From: Lysobacteraceae bacterium
GTDB lineage: Bacteria > Pseudomonadota > Gammaproteobacteria > Xanthomonadales > Xanthomonadaceae
Length of the DNA: 64,000 nt
Reading direction: 5' to 3'
NCBI GenBank assembly: GCA_030681035.1
Contig: JAUXUI010000032.1
Span: forward strand, 62,001-126,000
In this document: positions 47,870-55,836 of the stretch, in pieces
How the letters are laid out: every line of letters starts with the position of its first letter
Position numbering within the stretch: the stretch's first letter is position 1
Program-made: the position numbers and the translations under genes
Notes under the pieces: model-generated
Databases searched by the model: none
The model's input: only the letters and a program-made list of their open reading frames with translations
What the model was told of the DNA's origin: nothing

Positions 47870-48436
47870 TCAAGGCAACCCCTCCTCGATGCGCCGCCGC
47901 CAGATGTCCATCAACGGCCGCCAGTCGTTGCGGTCGGCGGCGCGCAGGGCGGCGAGATAGTGTGTCGTCGGTTCGCCTGGATCGGGGGTCGGGTCCACAT
48001 CCGGCAGCTTGAGGACGCGGGTGAGCAGATCGATGAACACACGGGAGACGCGCCCGTTGAAATCGGCGAAGGGGTGGATGCTCAGCAGCCTGCCTTCGGC
48101 GAACGCAAGGGTTTCGAGCCACAGATCGTCGGGTTCTTGCGGCAATGACGCGAGGCGCGTCTGCAAATCGAGCGCGTACTCGCGCATCCGTTGCGGCACC
48201 AAGGGATAGGCGGGCGGCTCATGGTCCCCGACCACGACGTTAGTGGTGCGCCAGCGGCCCGCGATGTCGGGAACCAGGTCGGCGCAGATGCGCCGGTGAA
48301 ACTCAAGAAAGATATCTTCGTCGAGCGTGCGGCCATCGAGCTCGCCAGCCGCGATCGCGTTTTGCAGCACCTGGACGCGCGTAGCCAGATGCGGCGCGAG
48401 CTCTGCGTAACTGAGAACGCCGAGCGCGGTATTCAG
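47870..48436 (-). CDS. Fic-domain toxin (FicT-like)
   Basis: The 188-residue protein should transfer AMP or another nucleotide moiety onto a target. The Fic motif reads HPFADFNGRVSR near residue 120, matching HxFx(D/E)xNGRxxR with phenylalanine in place of the usual glycine before NGR. Preceding features are LDEDIFLEFHRRICADLVPDIAGRWR and LAFAEGRLLSIHPF. The reading frame is open up to 48712, but that extension overlaps the antitoxin gene in another frame and is low-complexity. The likely start is the CTG at 48436 overlapping the antitoxin TGA (CTGA), an unusual codon, so the exact start is uncertain. Confidence 0.85.
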   Translation of the reverse strand: MNTALGVLSYAELAPHLATRVQVLQNAIAAGELDGRTLDEDIFLEFHRRICADLVPDIAGRWRTTNVVVGDHEPPAYPLVPQRMREYALDLQTRLASLPQEPDDLWLETLAFAEGRLLSIHPFADFNGRVSRVFIDLLTRVLKLPDVDPTPDPGEPTTHYLAALRAADRNDWRPLMDIWRRRIEEGLP

Positions 48437-48612
48437 ATAACGGGTAGCCGCCTGAGGCGGTCGAGTTCCCGCTCCAGGATGCGTTGATCCACCGGCTCGC
48501 CCTCGAACGCCATGCTCCGCGCCACCTTCCGCGGCAAGCGGGCCAGGCGAATCCGGGCCTGCTCCTCCGACGTGAGGTTGCGCCAGCGTTCGATTGTCTG
48601 TTTCCAGTCCAT
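48433..48612 (-). CDS. Fic antitoxin, VbhA-like, with inhibitory helix motif
   Basis: This 59-residue protein sits directly upstream of the Fic toxin and overlaps its likely start. It contains RSMAFEGEPVD, which fits the inhibitory motif (S/T)xxxE(G/N): S-M-A-F-E-G. In class I Fic systems the glutamate of this motif blocks the ATP gamma-phosphate site of the partner toxin. The N-terminal part (MDWKQTIERWRNLTSEEQARIRLARLPRKVA) is helical and charged. Several longer in-frame starts exist, but this ATG gives a compact product. Confidence 0.85.
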   Translation of the reverse strand: MDWKQTIERWRNLTSEEQARIRLARLPRKVARSMAFEGEPVDQRILERELDRLRRLPVI

Positions 48613-48912
48613 GAGTCGGATTATCCGCTCCCGCCGGCAAGGGCTCAAGTGGCCCTCGGGATAGCGTTTCCCGGCCAAATCGCCGCAACCGTTTTTTGAT
48701 CCATTCGAGCACGTTCTTCTTGGCCTCAGGCTATCGCCCATTCCCTGCTGCTGCGTTGAAGTGTGGCATGTACGCTGGCGCGCCGGCCCTTGCAACAGCG
48801 CCGTTATTGATCCAGCCCGGCGGTTTTTGCCTTCACAACACGGTATACACCACGTTTGTCTCATCAGGTGAGACGGCAACGGGCGGAGGGCTGATTTATT
48901 GCACCGCCAGCC

Positions 48913-49075
48913 GCAGCCTGCCGGGCTTTGCTGGTCGAGGCGAAAATTTGGCTGCGCGAGGACAGATTTTCGCCGAATCGCCGGCGCGTAGCACCGCTAC
49001 GGGCCAAGATTCGGCAGAAATATGCACCGCGCAGACGGATTTGCAGCCCGTGCCAAGTGAAGCCCGACAGGCTGC
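48913..49075. repeat. 163-bp element bounded by 14-bp inverted repeats
   Basis: GCAGCCTGCCGGGC (48913-48926) and GCCCGACAGGCTGC (49062-49075) are inverted with one mismatch. Inside are GGCGAAAAT/ATTTTCGCC (48939-48974) and GTAGC-ACC-GCTAC (48988-49000). The whole can fold into a multi-branched structure. It resembles a non-autonomous miniature element; no target duplication was identified. Confidence 0.6.
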
Positions 49076-49241
49076 TAGGCAACCGCGATCTACCACGGGC
49101 TCGCTGCGGCACTGAAACATCAAGTCCGAGCCCAACGGCACTTGCTTTAGCGTCGTCATGCTCGCACCTGATTAAAGCGTTCGAGGACAGGCTACGGCTG
49201 GCATCCAGCGTTTTTCGCTCTTGCCAAAACTCATGACGCCA

Positions 49242-49268
49242 CTGGATTCCCGCTTGCGCGGGAATGAC
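49242..49268. repeat. Single hairpin of the CGTCATTCCCGCG family
   Basis: CTGGATTCCCGC-TTGC-GCGGGAATGACG; the core ATTCCCGC/GCGGGAAT forms an 8-bp stem. It is identical to one arm of the element inside the DNA methyltransferase gene (62745-62772). Confidence 0.8.
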
Positions 49269-49319
49269 GAATCGAGGGGGTTCTGGCTTGAGGAGGTGCC
49301 ATTGAAGCCTGAGCCCACC

Positions 49320-50894
49320 TCACGGCTGCACCAGCGCGCTTATGCCGCGCTCGGCCTTGGCCTTGGCGACCATCGCACGCACATCGGCGCGCAGTTGTTC
49401 GGCGTCAAACACGATGCCGTCCTTGATCGTGTATCGCACGCCGCGGGTACGTTCGGGTTTGCCGTCGGCGCCGAGGCGAATGTGGCCGGTGCCGTACAGC
49501 ACCTTGAGGTTGGACAACGGGTTTTCGCTGACCACCAATAGATCCGCCAGCTTGCCCGCCTCGATGCTGCCGATGCGATCAGCAGCGCCCAGCGCCTGCG
49601 CGCCGTTGAGGGTGGCGGCGCGGATCACTTCCAACGGGTGGAAGCCGGCCTCACGCAGCAGTTCCATTTCCTGGATCGTGCCAAAACCGTATATCTGGTA
49701 GATGTAGCCCGAATCGGAGCCGACGGTAACGCGGCCACCGTGATTTTTGTAGTCGTTGATGAACGCCATCCAGCGCCGGTAGTTGTCGCGCCAGGCGCTT
49801 TCCTGCTCACTGCCCCAGTCGAAGAAAAAGCTGCCGTGGTTGTCGCGGTTGGGGGTGAAGAAATCCCATAGCGATGGCAGGGTGTATTGATCGTGCCAGT
49901 CGGCGCGGCGCGCACGCATCAGGTCGCGCGCGGCCAGATAAATGGTGAAGGTGGGGTCGATGGTGAAATCGAGCGCAATCAGTTCATCGCGTACCGCATT
50001 CCATTTTTCCGAACCGGGTTTGGCCGCCTGCGCCCACAAGCGCCCGGCTTCGCCGAAGCGCGCCTGTTCGTCCTGATAGTTGTAGTCGGCCGGGTAGTCC
50101 TGCACGGTGCGGCCATCGAACAACGCTTCGGGCAGGCCGTACCAATGCTCCATCGTGGTCAGGCCCCAGCGTGCGGTGGTGAGTACGTTGACCCGCGCCA
50201 CATCGAGCTGGGCGTGATGACAGGCCGAACGCATGCCCTGCTTTTGCAATTCATCAAACGCGGCTTCGAGGATGTCGGGGCGATAGCCGAAGCACTTCAT
50301 CCCCAGCGCACCTTTTTTCTTCATTGCACGCACCCACTCGCGCGCCTGCTCGGGCGTGGTAAACGGGGTGTCGCGGCCCTGTCCGAAAAACACATACGGA
50401 AAAATGCGCGGTGCAGTGATGGTATTGGCGGCACTTCGTTTTTGCTCGCTGACGCAAAAATCAATGCCGTTGCCGCAACCGGGATCGCGAATGCTGGTGA
50501 TGCCATGGCCCAGCCACAGCTTGTACACGTACTCGGCGGAAGTGCCTTGTTCATCGCCGCCGATGTGGCCGTGCATGTCGATGATGCCGGGCATCACGTA
50601 CTGGCCGCTGAGATCAATCTCGCGTCCGCCGGCTTTGAGTTTGGGTCGGCGCTCGGGGTCGATCAGCGAACCGGCACTGCCGACCACCCGCACCTCGGCG
50701 ATGGTGTTGCCTTCAATCACGATGTCGGCCGGGCCAAAGGCCGGGCTGCCGGTGCCATTGATGACGGTGACCCCGCGCAGAATCAGCTGCGGGTATGGGC
50801 CATCACCTTGGTGCCGATCCGGCGCGGCGGGGATGGTGGCCGCAGCCGGGCCGGCGACCAGCGCCAGGGCCATGCAAAACATGCGTAGGGTCAT
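49320..50894 (-). CDS. Exported amidohydrolase-superfamily protein
   Basis: The 524-residue protein has a signal peptide (RMFCMALALVAGPAAA) and the imidazolonepropionase/prolidase-like amidohydrolase layout. Features are a beta-sandwich N-terminus (LILRGVTVINGTG), metal ligands in IDMHGHIGG, a conserved lysine in GMKCFGY, CHHAQ, MEHWYG and the catalytic aspartate in GSDSGYIYQ. The C-terminal GSIEAGKLADLLVVSENPL closes the sandwich. Relatives hydrolyse dipeptides or cyclic amides; the substrate here is not known. The gene stands alone, with a SYLF-protein gene upstream on the same strand. Confidence 0.9.
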   Translation of the reverse strand: MTLRMFCMALALVAGPAAATIPAAPDRHQGDGPYPQLILRGVTVINGTGSPAFGPADIVIEGNTIAEVRVVGSAGSLIDPERRPKLKAGGREIDLSGQYVMPGIIDMHGHIGGDEQGTSAEYVYKLWLGHGITSIRDPGCGNGIDFCVSEQKRSAANTITAPRIFPYVFFGQGRDTPFTTPEQAREWVRAMKKKGALGMKCFGYRPDILEAAFDELQKQGMRSACHHAQLDVARVNVLTTARWGLTTMEHWYGLPEALFDGRTVQDYPADYNYQDEQARFGEAGRLWAQAAKPGSEKWNAVRDELIALDFTIDPTFTIYLAARDLMRARRADWHDQYTLPSLWDFFTPNRDNHGSFFFDWGSEQESAWRDNYRRWMAFINDYKNHGGRVTVGSDSGYIYQIYGFGTIQEMELLREAGFHPLEVIRAATLNGAQALGAADRIGSIEAGKLADLLVVSENPLSNLKVLYGTGHIRLGADGKPERTRGVRYTIKDGIVFDAEQLRADVRAMVAKAKAERGISALVQP

Positions 50895-50961
50895 CGCTGT
50901 CTCCCGCCAGCCTGATCGAAGGCTCGATCATAGCCGCTCGCGGGATTAATGGCAGCGGCGC

Positions 50962-51492
50962 TCAGCGTTCGATACGGGTGATCTTCGAGCCTTCCAGGTT
51001 GATGTTGTACATCAGGCCCTTTTCACCGAGCACGAACACGATCACCGGTTTGTTCGCAGTGTTGGTGTCGATAGTGCCACCGGCGCCGAACTCGGCGATC
51101 ACCGCACTGCCATCGACACCCACTTTCCAGCCATCGGTGGCCTTGAACTTGGTCAAGGCAGCCGGGTCGGTAAAAACAAATACCTGCGAGCGCAATTGTG
51201 CGCCCAACTGGAAGCCGATCGAGCCTGAGACGAGATTGTAGTAGCCGCTGCGACGGCCATGCTCCAGCAACACGCCCTCGCCATAATCGCCGCCGATGCC
51301 GATGCCGGCCTTGTACACGCGCGGATAGACCAGCACCCCGGCCGCGTTCTGCACGATCGAGCGCACACCGGGCTTGGTGGCATACAGCCGCCCCAGTGTT
51401 TCCTGGGCACGGCGATCGATCACCGCAGCGTCGGTTGCCGCAGCCGGCCAGGCGACCAGCAGCAACAGCAAAAGCACAATAATGTTACGCAT
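50962..51492 (-). CDS. SYLF-domain (YSC84-like) exported protein
   Basis: The 176-residue protein has a signal peptide (IIVLLLLLLVAWPAAA) followed by a SYLF domain: SIVQNAAGVLVYPRVYKAGIGIGGDYGEGVLL, GYYNLVSGSIGFQLGAQLRSQVFVF and a C-terminal GTIDTNTANKPVIVFV. The domain is associated with lipid binding in eukaryotic YSC84/SH3YL1; bacterial members are periplasmic and of unclear role. The start at 51492 gives the signal peptide; the longer reading lacks one. It lies 67 bases upstream of the amidohydrolase on the same strand. Confidence 0.88.
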   Translation of the reverse strand: MRNIIVLLLLLLVAWPAAATDAAVIDRRAQETLGRLYATKPGVRSIVQNAAGVLVYPRVYKAGIGIGGDYGEGVLLEHGRRSGYYNLVSGSIGFQLGAQLRSQVFVFTDPAALTKFKATDGWKVGVDGSAVIAEFGAGGTIDTNTANKPVIVFVLGEKGLMYNINLEGSKITRIER

Positions 51493-51612
51493 GATCCGCT
51501 TCTCCAATTTGAAACAGTGCAAAGTCGATCTCCGGCGCATCACGCTGCGTGCCGGATACGAACCATACGCAATCATCAGCCATCGCGGCTTAACCCAGCC
51601 CGGACAGTTTGG

Positions 51613-52389
51613 CTAAAACGCGTTGCGCAGAAAACCACCATCCACCGCAATGCACTCGCCGGTAATGTAACTCGCCGCTGGCATGCACAAGAACGCGACC
51701 GCCGCCGCCACCTCCTCCGGCTCGCCAACGCGCTGCATCGGCGTGCGCGCAATTACTTCCTCGTAATAATCCGGGTCGGCGAGCTTGCTCGACGTGCGCC
51801 GGGTGCGGATGTACCACGGCGCAACGGCATTGACGCGGATGCCGTCCGTTGCCCATTCACAGGCCAGATTGCGGGTGAGCTGGTGCAGTGCGGCCTTGGT
51901 CATGCCGTACACCGCGCCGGTGCGCACGTGGGTGAGGCCAGAGACCGAGCCGACATTGACGATGCTGGCACTGCCGTGCCGGCACAAGTGTGGATAGGCG
52001 TTGCGACACAATTCGAATGCCGAAAAAATGTTGGTTTCAAACAGTCCACGCCATTCATCTTCGGAATAATCAATCGCAGCGCGCGCCTGATTGCCGCCTA
52101 CGTTGTTGACCAGAATGCTCAAGCCAAACCCCATATCCTCGATCCAGTCGCCCAACGCATCACGGCCATCGGCGCTGGCGACATCGCAGGCCAGCGCATG
52201 TATTGCAACCTGCGGGTGGTCGTCGGCGAGTTCCTGTCGCACGCGCTCCAGCTGGTCGGGATCGCGCGCAATCATCAACACCTGCGCACCGAGTGCTGCC
52301 AGTTCGGTAGCAATGGCCTGGCCGATACCGGCACTGGCACCGGTGACCAGTGCCACCTCGCCGTCAAGGCGCCAGCGGTTTTGCGTCAT
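51613..52389 (-). CDS. Short-chain dehydrogenase/reductase (tropinone reductase-like)
   Basis: The 258-residue SDR has the cofactor motif [12 protein letters not shown] near residue 17, NNVGGN, the catalytic serine in NVGSVSG and the [10 protein letters not shown] active-site pair (Tyr-x3-Lys). The C-terminal region [24 protein letters not shown] is typical of classical SDRs. The sequence resembles bacterial proteins annotated as tropinone reductase-like, but the substrate is unknown. The start [17 protein letters not shown] is the natural N-terminus. Confidence 0.93.
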   Translation of the reverse strand: MTQNRWRLDGEVALVTGASAGIGQAIATELAALGAQVLMIARDPDQLERVRQELADDHPQVAIHALACDVASADGRDALGDWIEDMGFGLSILVNNVGGNQARAAIDYSEDEWRGLFETNIFSAFELCRNAYPHLCRHGSASIVNVGSVSGLTHVRTGAVYGMTKAALHQLTRNLACEWATDGIRVNAVAPWYIRTRRTSSKLADPDYYEEVIARTPMQRVGEPEEVAAAVAFLCMPAASYITGECIAVDGGFLRNAF

Positions 52390-52451
52390 TGCGCACTCCT
52401 CGATTGACCACTCGCGTTAGGATATAGCAGGCCACCGCCACTGGAGCTCTC

Positions 52452-52664
52452 ATGCGCGCGTTTTTTCTGGTACCGATCCTGCTGCTGGCCGGCTGCGGTA
52501 GCAATACCGCCAGCGCCCCGCCACCTGGAGCAAAGCCCGAATCGCAAGACACGCAATTGCGCGATGCAGTCAAGGCACCGCTGGACAAGGCGCACGAGGC
52601 CGAGCAGTTGCTGGAACACAGCACCGATGCCACCGACAAGGCACTGCAAGACGCGGGCGGTTGA
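52452..52664 (+). CDS. Small lipoprotein
   Basis: The 70-residue product starts MRAFFLVPILLLAGCGSNTA with a clear lipobox (LLAGC), giving a mature lipoprotein of about 56 residues. The rest is a proline-rich linker and a charged helix (DAVKAPLDKAHEAEQLLEHSTDATDKALQDA). I do not recognise a family. It is divergent from the SDR gene and 86 bases upstream of uppP. Confidence 0.68.
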   Translation: MRAFFLVPILLLAGCGSNTASAPPPGAKPESQDTQLRDAVKAPLDKAHEAEQLLEHSTDATDKALQDAGG

Positions 52665-52750
52665 GGGACACTTCGCAATCGCCGCACCGCGAATCGAGTA
52701 AAGTACGCGGCTGTTTCAGTCAGGCGGCATTCGCCGCCAAGTGAGTGCGC

Positions 52751-53536
52751 ATGGATTATCTGATTGCCGCCCTGCTCGGCGTGATCGAGGGCATTACCGA
52801 GTTTTTGCCGATTTCCAGCACCGGCCATCTATTGATCGCCGAGCACTGGCTTGGCCATCAGTCCGACCTGTTCAATATCGTGATCCAGGCAGGCGCCATC
52901 GTCGCGGTCACGCTGATCTACCGGCAACGGGTATGGGCACTGCTGACCGGGCTGGGCGATCCGGCAACCCGGCGCTACGCCGCGCAACTGACGCTGGCGT
53001 TCGCCATCACTGCAGTGCTCGGGCTGGCGGTGACCAAACTGGGTTTCAAGTTGCCCGAGACGGTGACGCCAGTAGCGTGGGCATTGGTGCTGGGCGGCAT
53101 GTGGATGATCGTGGCTGAACGCCTCGCCGAGCGCCGTCCGGCTAGTACACAGATCACCTGGAAGGTCGCCATCCTGGTCGGGTTGGCGCAGGTTGTTGCC
53201 GCGATTTTTCCCGGCACCTCGCGCTCAAGCGCCACCATCTTCATCGCCCTGCTGGCCGGCACCGGCGATCGCAAGGCCGCAACCGAGTTCGCGTTCTTGG
53301 TCGGCATCCCGACCATGTTTGCCGCCAGCGGCTACCACCTGCTCAAGCACCTTGACGAGCCGGCGCAGGAAAACTGGGGCGCGCTTGGTGTTGCGTTTGT
53401 GGTGTCCACGATCACCGCGTTTGTGGCGGTGAAGTGGCTGCTGGGTTATATCCAGAGCCATCGCTTCACCGCGTTTGCGGTGTATCGCATCGTGCTGGGG
53501 GTGGCGTTGCTGTTGTGGTTGCCGGCGGGTGGTTGA
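52751..53536 (+). CDS. uppP: Undecaprenyl-diphosphatase UppP (BacA)
   Basis: The 261-residue integral membrane enzyme regenerates undecaprenyl phosphate for peptidoglycan and other envelope polymers and can confer bacitracin tolerance. The two BacA motifs are present: GVIEGITEFLPISSTGHLLIAEHWLG near the N-terminus and the PGTSRSSATI segment near residue 155. Seven to eight membrane helices are visible. The ATG at 52751 gives MDYLIAALLGVIEG; a GTG two codons earlier is possible. A strong inverted repeat follows the gene. Confidence 0.97.
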   Translation: MDYLIAALLGVIEGITEFLPISSTGHLLIAEHWLGHQSDLFNIVIQAGAIVAVTLIYRQRVWALLTGLGDPATRRYAAQLTLAFAITAVLGLAVTKLGFKLPETVTPVAWALVLGGMWMIVAERLAERRPASTQITWKVAILVGLAQVVAAIFPGTSRSSATIFIALLAGTGDRKAATEFAFLVGIPTMFAASGYHLLKHLDEPAQENWGALGVAFVVSTITAFVAVKWLLGYIQSHRFTAFAVYRIVLGVALLLWLPAGG

Positions 53537-53587
53537 TGGTGACATACGCTCGGGCTGGTGCAAGCCGGGTACAACACCGTCGCATTC

Positions 53588-53723
53588 GATGGGTTTCGGT
53601 CGCTTCGCGACAGCGTTCGCTGTGCGAACTACGCCTTCGTTGCACTCGGTCGCTGCGCTCTACCCATCCTACGAACCCCGCCTCGGCAGCACGTAGGATG
53701 GGTAGAGCGCAGCGAAACCCATC
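53588..53723. repeat. Nested inverted repeat after uppP
   Basis: A perfect 23-bp inverted repeat (53651-53673 and 53692-53714, core CTCTACCCATCCTACG) encloses an 18-base loop. GATGGGTTTCG at 53588 is inverted again as CGAAACCCATC at 53713-53723. The rest of 53537-53738 has no supported gene. The hairpin may also act as a terminator between uppP and the convergent PEBP gene. Confidence 0.85.
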
Positions 53724-53738
53724 AATCAGCAGCGGTTA

Positions 53739-54362
53739 TCAACGCAAGCTTGGGTGCAGCGAATAACTGCCCCAGATCACCGCTTCAGCCAGCACATGGC
53801 CTTTCATCGCCTGCTGCACTTGTGCAGCGGTAAAACGGGCTGGCACCGGTAATTGGGCGATATCAAGCGCAAACAGGCGAAAGCAATAGCGATGCAAGCG
53901 CAGGTCGTTCGGTGGCGGGAACGGGCCGTCGTAACCCAGATAGTCACCGGCCATGTCGGCATCGCCGGCAAACCAGCCGCTGTAATCGTTCAGGCCCTGG
54001 CGTGAACCCGCCGGCCCTGCCGGCGAATGCTTGCCGCGCGCGGTAACGCCATCGCTGCACGCGCCGGCGGCAATCTCGCGGCAATCGGCGGCAATATCGA
54101 TCATCAACCAATGCACGAAATCGCCGCGTGGTTGATCGACGGGAATCTCGACGCCGGCTTTGCCGACCATTTCCGCCACTGTCGGCACATCCGGGTCCAC
54201 GCACAGCAACACCAGCGAACGCGCCGCCGCCGGCACCTCCGAGAACGCCAATTGCGGATTGCGATTGCCGGCAAAACCGAAACTGTCGCCGACCGGTTTG
54301 CCCATCGCAAACTCGCTGGCTATAACGCTGCCGGGGGTAAAGCTCTGGCTGGTAATTTTCAT
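53739..54362 (-). CDS. YbhB/YbcL-family PEBP-like protein
   Basis: The 207-residue protein is a bacterial phosphatidylethanolamine-binding protein homologue of the YbhB/YbcL type. Landmarks are NRNPQLAFSEVPAAARSLVLLCVDPDVP, DFVHWLMIDI, GYDGPFPPPNDLRLHRYCFRLFALD and the C-terminal AMKGHVLAEAVIWGSY. No signal peptide is visible. The function of these proteins is not well defined. The ATG at 54362 gives the family N-terminus MKITSQSFTPG. Confidence 0.93.
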   Translation of the reverse strand: MKITSQSFTPGSVIASEFAMGKPVGDSFGFAGNRNPQLAFSEVPAAARSLVLLCVDPDVPTVAEMVGKAGVEIPVDQPRGDFVHWLMIDIAADCREIAAGACSDGVTARGKHSPAGPAGSRQGLNDYSGWFAGDADMAGDYLGYDGPFPPPNDLRLHRYCFRLFALDIAQLPVPARFTAAQVQQAMKGHVLAEAVIWGSYSLHPSLR

Positions 54363-54454
54363 GGGTGTCCCTCGGGTTATTGGCCGGCGCATGGGTTGGC
54401 GCAGCAACATGATGTCGCGTTTGCGCCGGTTGGCTCAACTTTTCGCGTGCCCGA

Positions 54455-54525
54455 TCGCCCACAGGGTGGGCTCCCACAACAACGCACGATGATCTCTCCC
54501 TGTAGGAGCCCACCCTGTGGGCGAC
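54455..54525. repeat. REP-like inverted pair
   Basis: Copies of the GAGCCCACCCTGTGGGCGAC family lie at 54455-54478 (reverse) and 54501-54525 (forward), between the PEBP gene and the dehydrogenase gene. Confidence 0.9.
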
Positions 54526-54557
54526 CGCTCGCAACCGCAGCCAAAGTGCGGGGCCGG

Positions 54558-55649
54558 CTACTTGCCGCCGACATAGCGCACGCGATAGATCGCGTTGGCA
54601 TAGTCATCGGAAATCAGCAACGACCCATCGCTGGCCTGGATCACATCCACCGGCCGGCCGAGGGTTTTTTCACCGTCAAGGAACCCCTCGACGAACGGCG
54701 TGACCGCACTCACCTGGCCATTCACCACCTGCACGCGCTTGACTGCATAGCCGCTCTTTTTCGAGCGGTTCCAACTGCCGTGCAAGGCGACAAAGGCATC
54801 GCCGTTATATTCGGCCGGAAACTGGCTGCCGGTATAAAAGCGCAAGCCTAGTGCAGCGACATGGGCACCGAGCTTGGCAGTCGGGGCGCGGTAATCAGCG
54901 CACGATTTGCCAGCGCCGAACTCGGGGTCGAGGATGCTGCCGGCATGGCAATAGGGGTAGCCGAAATGCTCGCCCGTTGTAGCGACGATGTTGATCTCGT
55001 CATCGGGGACGTCATCGCCCAGCCAATCACGGCCATTGTCGGTGAACCACAGCTTGCCATCGGCTGGATTCCAGTCAAAACCGACGCTGTTGCGCACCCC
55101 ACGCGCAACCACTTCGCGCCCGCTGCCATCGGCGTTCATGCGAGTGATGCTGGCGAAACCGGGCTCATCGCAGATGTTGCACGGCGCGCCCAACGGCACG
55201 TACAGCTTGCCGTCCGGGCCAAAGGCGATGTAGCGCCAGCCGTGATGGTCTTTATCGGGCAGGTCGCTGACCACCACCACTGGCTTGGCCGGTTTGTCGA
55301 GCCGGCTTTCGATGGCGTCAAAGCGCACAATGCGGTCCACCGCCGACACGTACAGGGCGCCATCACGGAATGCCAGGCCAACCGGCATGCGCAGGCCCTT
55401 GGCAATCACCTTCACCGAGTCGGCGCGGCCATCGCCATCGTCATCGCGTACGGCGTAAACCTGGCCTTTTTCGCGGGTGCCGACAAACAAGGTGCCATTG
55501 TCGCCCCACGCCATGCCACGGGCATTGTCCACCTTGTCGGCGAACAGGCTGATCTCAAAGCCGTCCGGCACCCGCAACCGATCCAGCGGTGGCGCCGCCA
55601 ACAACGGCAGTGCTGTGGCCAGTGCTACGCCAAATACGATCATGCGCAT
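54558..55649 (-). CDS. Exported PQQ-dependent sugar/sorbosone dehydrogenase-like beta-propeller
   Basis: The 363-residue protein has a signal peptide (VFGVALATALPLLA) and a six-bladed propeller of the glucose/L-sorbosone dehydrogenase type: LRVPDGFEISLFADKVDNARGMAWGDNGTLFVG, the metal-site-like DDDGDGRAD, WRYIAFGPDGKLYVPLGAPCNICD, RNSVGFDWNPADGKLWFTDNGRD and FVALHGSWNRS. It should act in the periplasm on aldoses or similar, but PQQ binding is not proven. The ATG at 55649 has an AAAGGAG site on the coding strand. It is monocistronic. Confidence 0.9.
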   Translation of the reverse strand: MRMIVFGVALATALPLLAAPPLDRLRVPDGFEISLFADKVDNARGMAWGDNGTLFVGTREKGQVYAVRDDDGDGRADSVKVIAKGLRMPVGLAFRDGALYVSAVDRIVRFDAIESRLDKPAKPVVVVSDLPDKDHHGWRYIAFGPDGKLYVPLGAPCNICDEPGFASITRMNADGSGREVVARGVRNSVGFDWNPADGKLWFTDNGRDWLGDDVPDDEINIVATTGEHFGYPYCHAGSILDPEFGAGKSCADYRAPTAKLGAHVAALGLRFYTGSQFPAEYNGDAFVALHGSWNRSKKSGYAVKRVQVVNGQVSAVTPFVEGFLDGEKTLGRPVDVIQASDGSLLISDDYANAIYRVRYVGGK

Positions 55650-55701
55650 AGTGTTTTCTCCTTTCGAGCAAACCCTGCTCCTCACAGAGCAAGAGCGGAT
55701 A

Positions 55702-55773
55702 GTCCGCAAAACACGCGAAGAACGCAAAGAAATCAAACCAGGACTTGGGCTTGCCTTTGCGAGTTTTGCGGAC
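55702..55773. repeat. 11-bp perfect inverted repeat in an intergenic gap
   Basis: GTCCGCAAAAC (55702-55712) and GTTTTGCGGAC (55763-55773) are perfectly inverted, with CGCAAAG/CTTTGCG nested inside. It lies between the dehydrogenase promoter region and the end of the YheT-like gene and may act as a terminator or a repeat element. Confidence 0.65.
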
Positions 55774-55836
55774 CCAATATAATCGTTGTCGACGACCCTG
55801 CGCTTGAGCCGATCTTCTACATCACCACTCTGCCCC

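Larger units (their letters stand above)
48613..49319. other. Gene-free interval between the Fic module and the amidohydrolase gene
   Basis: No coding sequence is supported. The interval holds a 163-bp inverted-repeat-bounded element (48913-49075) and a short CGTCATTCCCGCG-family hairpin (49242-49268). Both strands have scattered reading frames that look like repeat translations. Confidence 0.6.

Noticed and set aside
47683-48012. 109-codon plus-strand open frame upstream of the Fic module
   Set aside because: Partly antisense to the Fic gene, no ribosome-binding site and no recognisable protein character.
48437-48712. N-terminal 92-codon extension of the Fic toxin
   Set aside because: It overlaps the antitoxin gene in another frame, is low-complexity, and homologous sequence appears to begin after it.
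48696-49115. 139-codon plus-strand open frame between the Fic module and the amidohydrolase
   Set aside because: It translates the 163-bp inverted-repeat element; no start signal or protein family.
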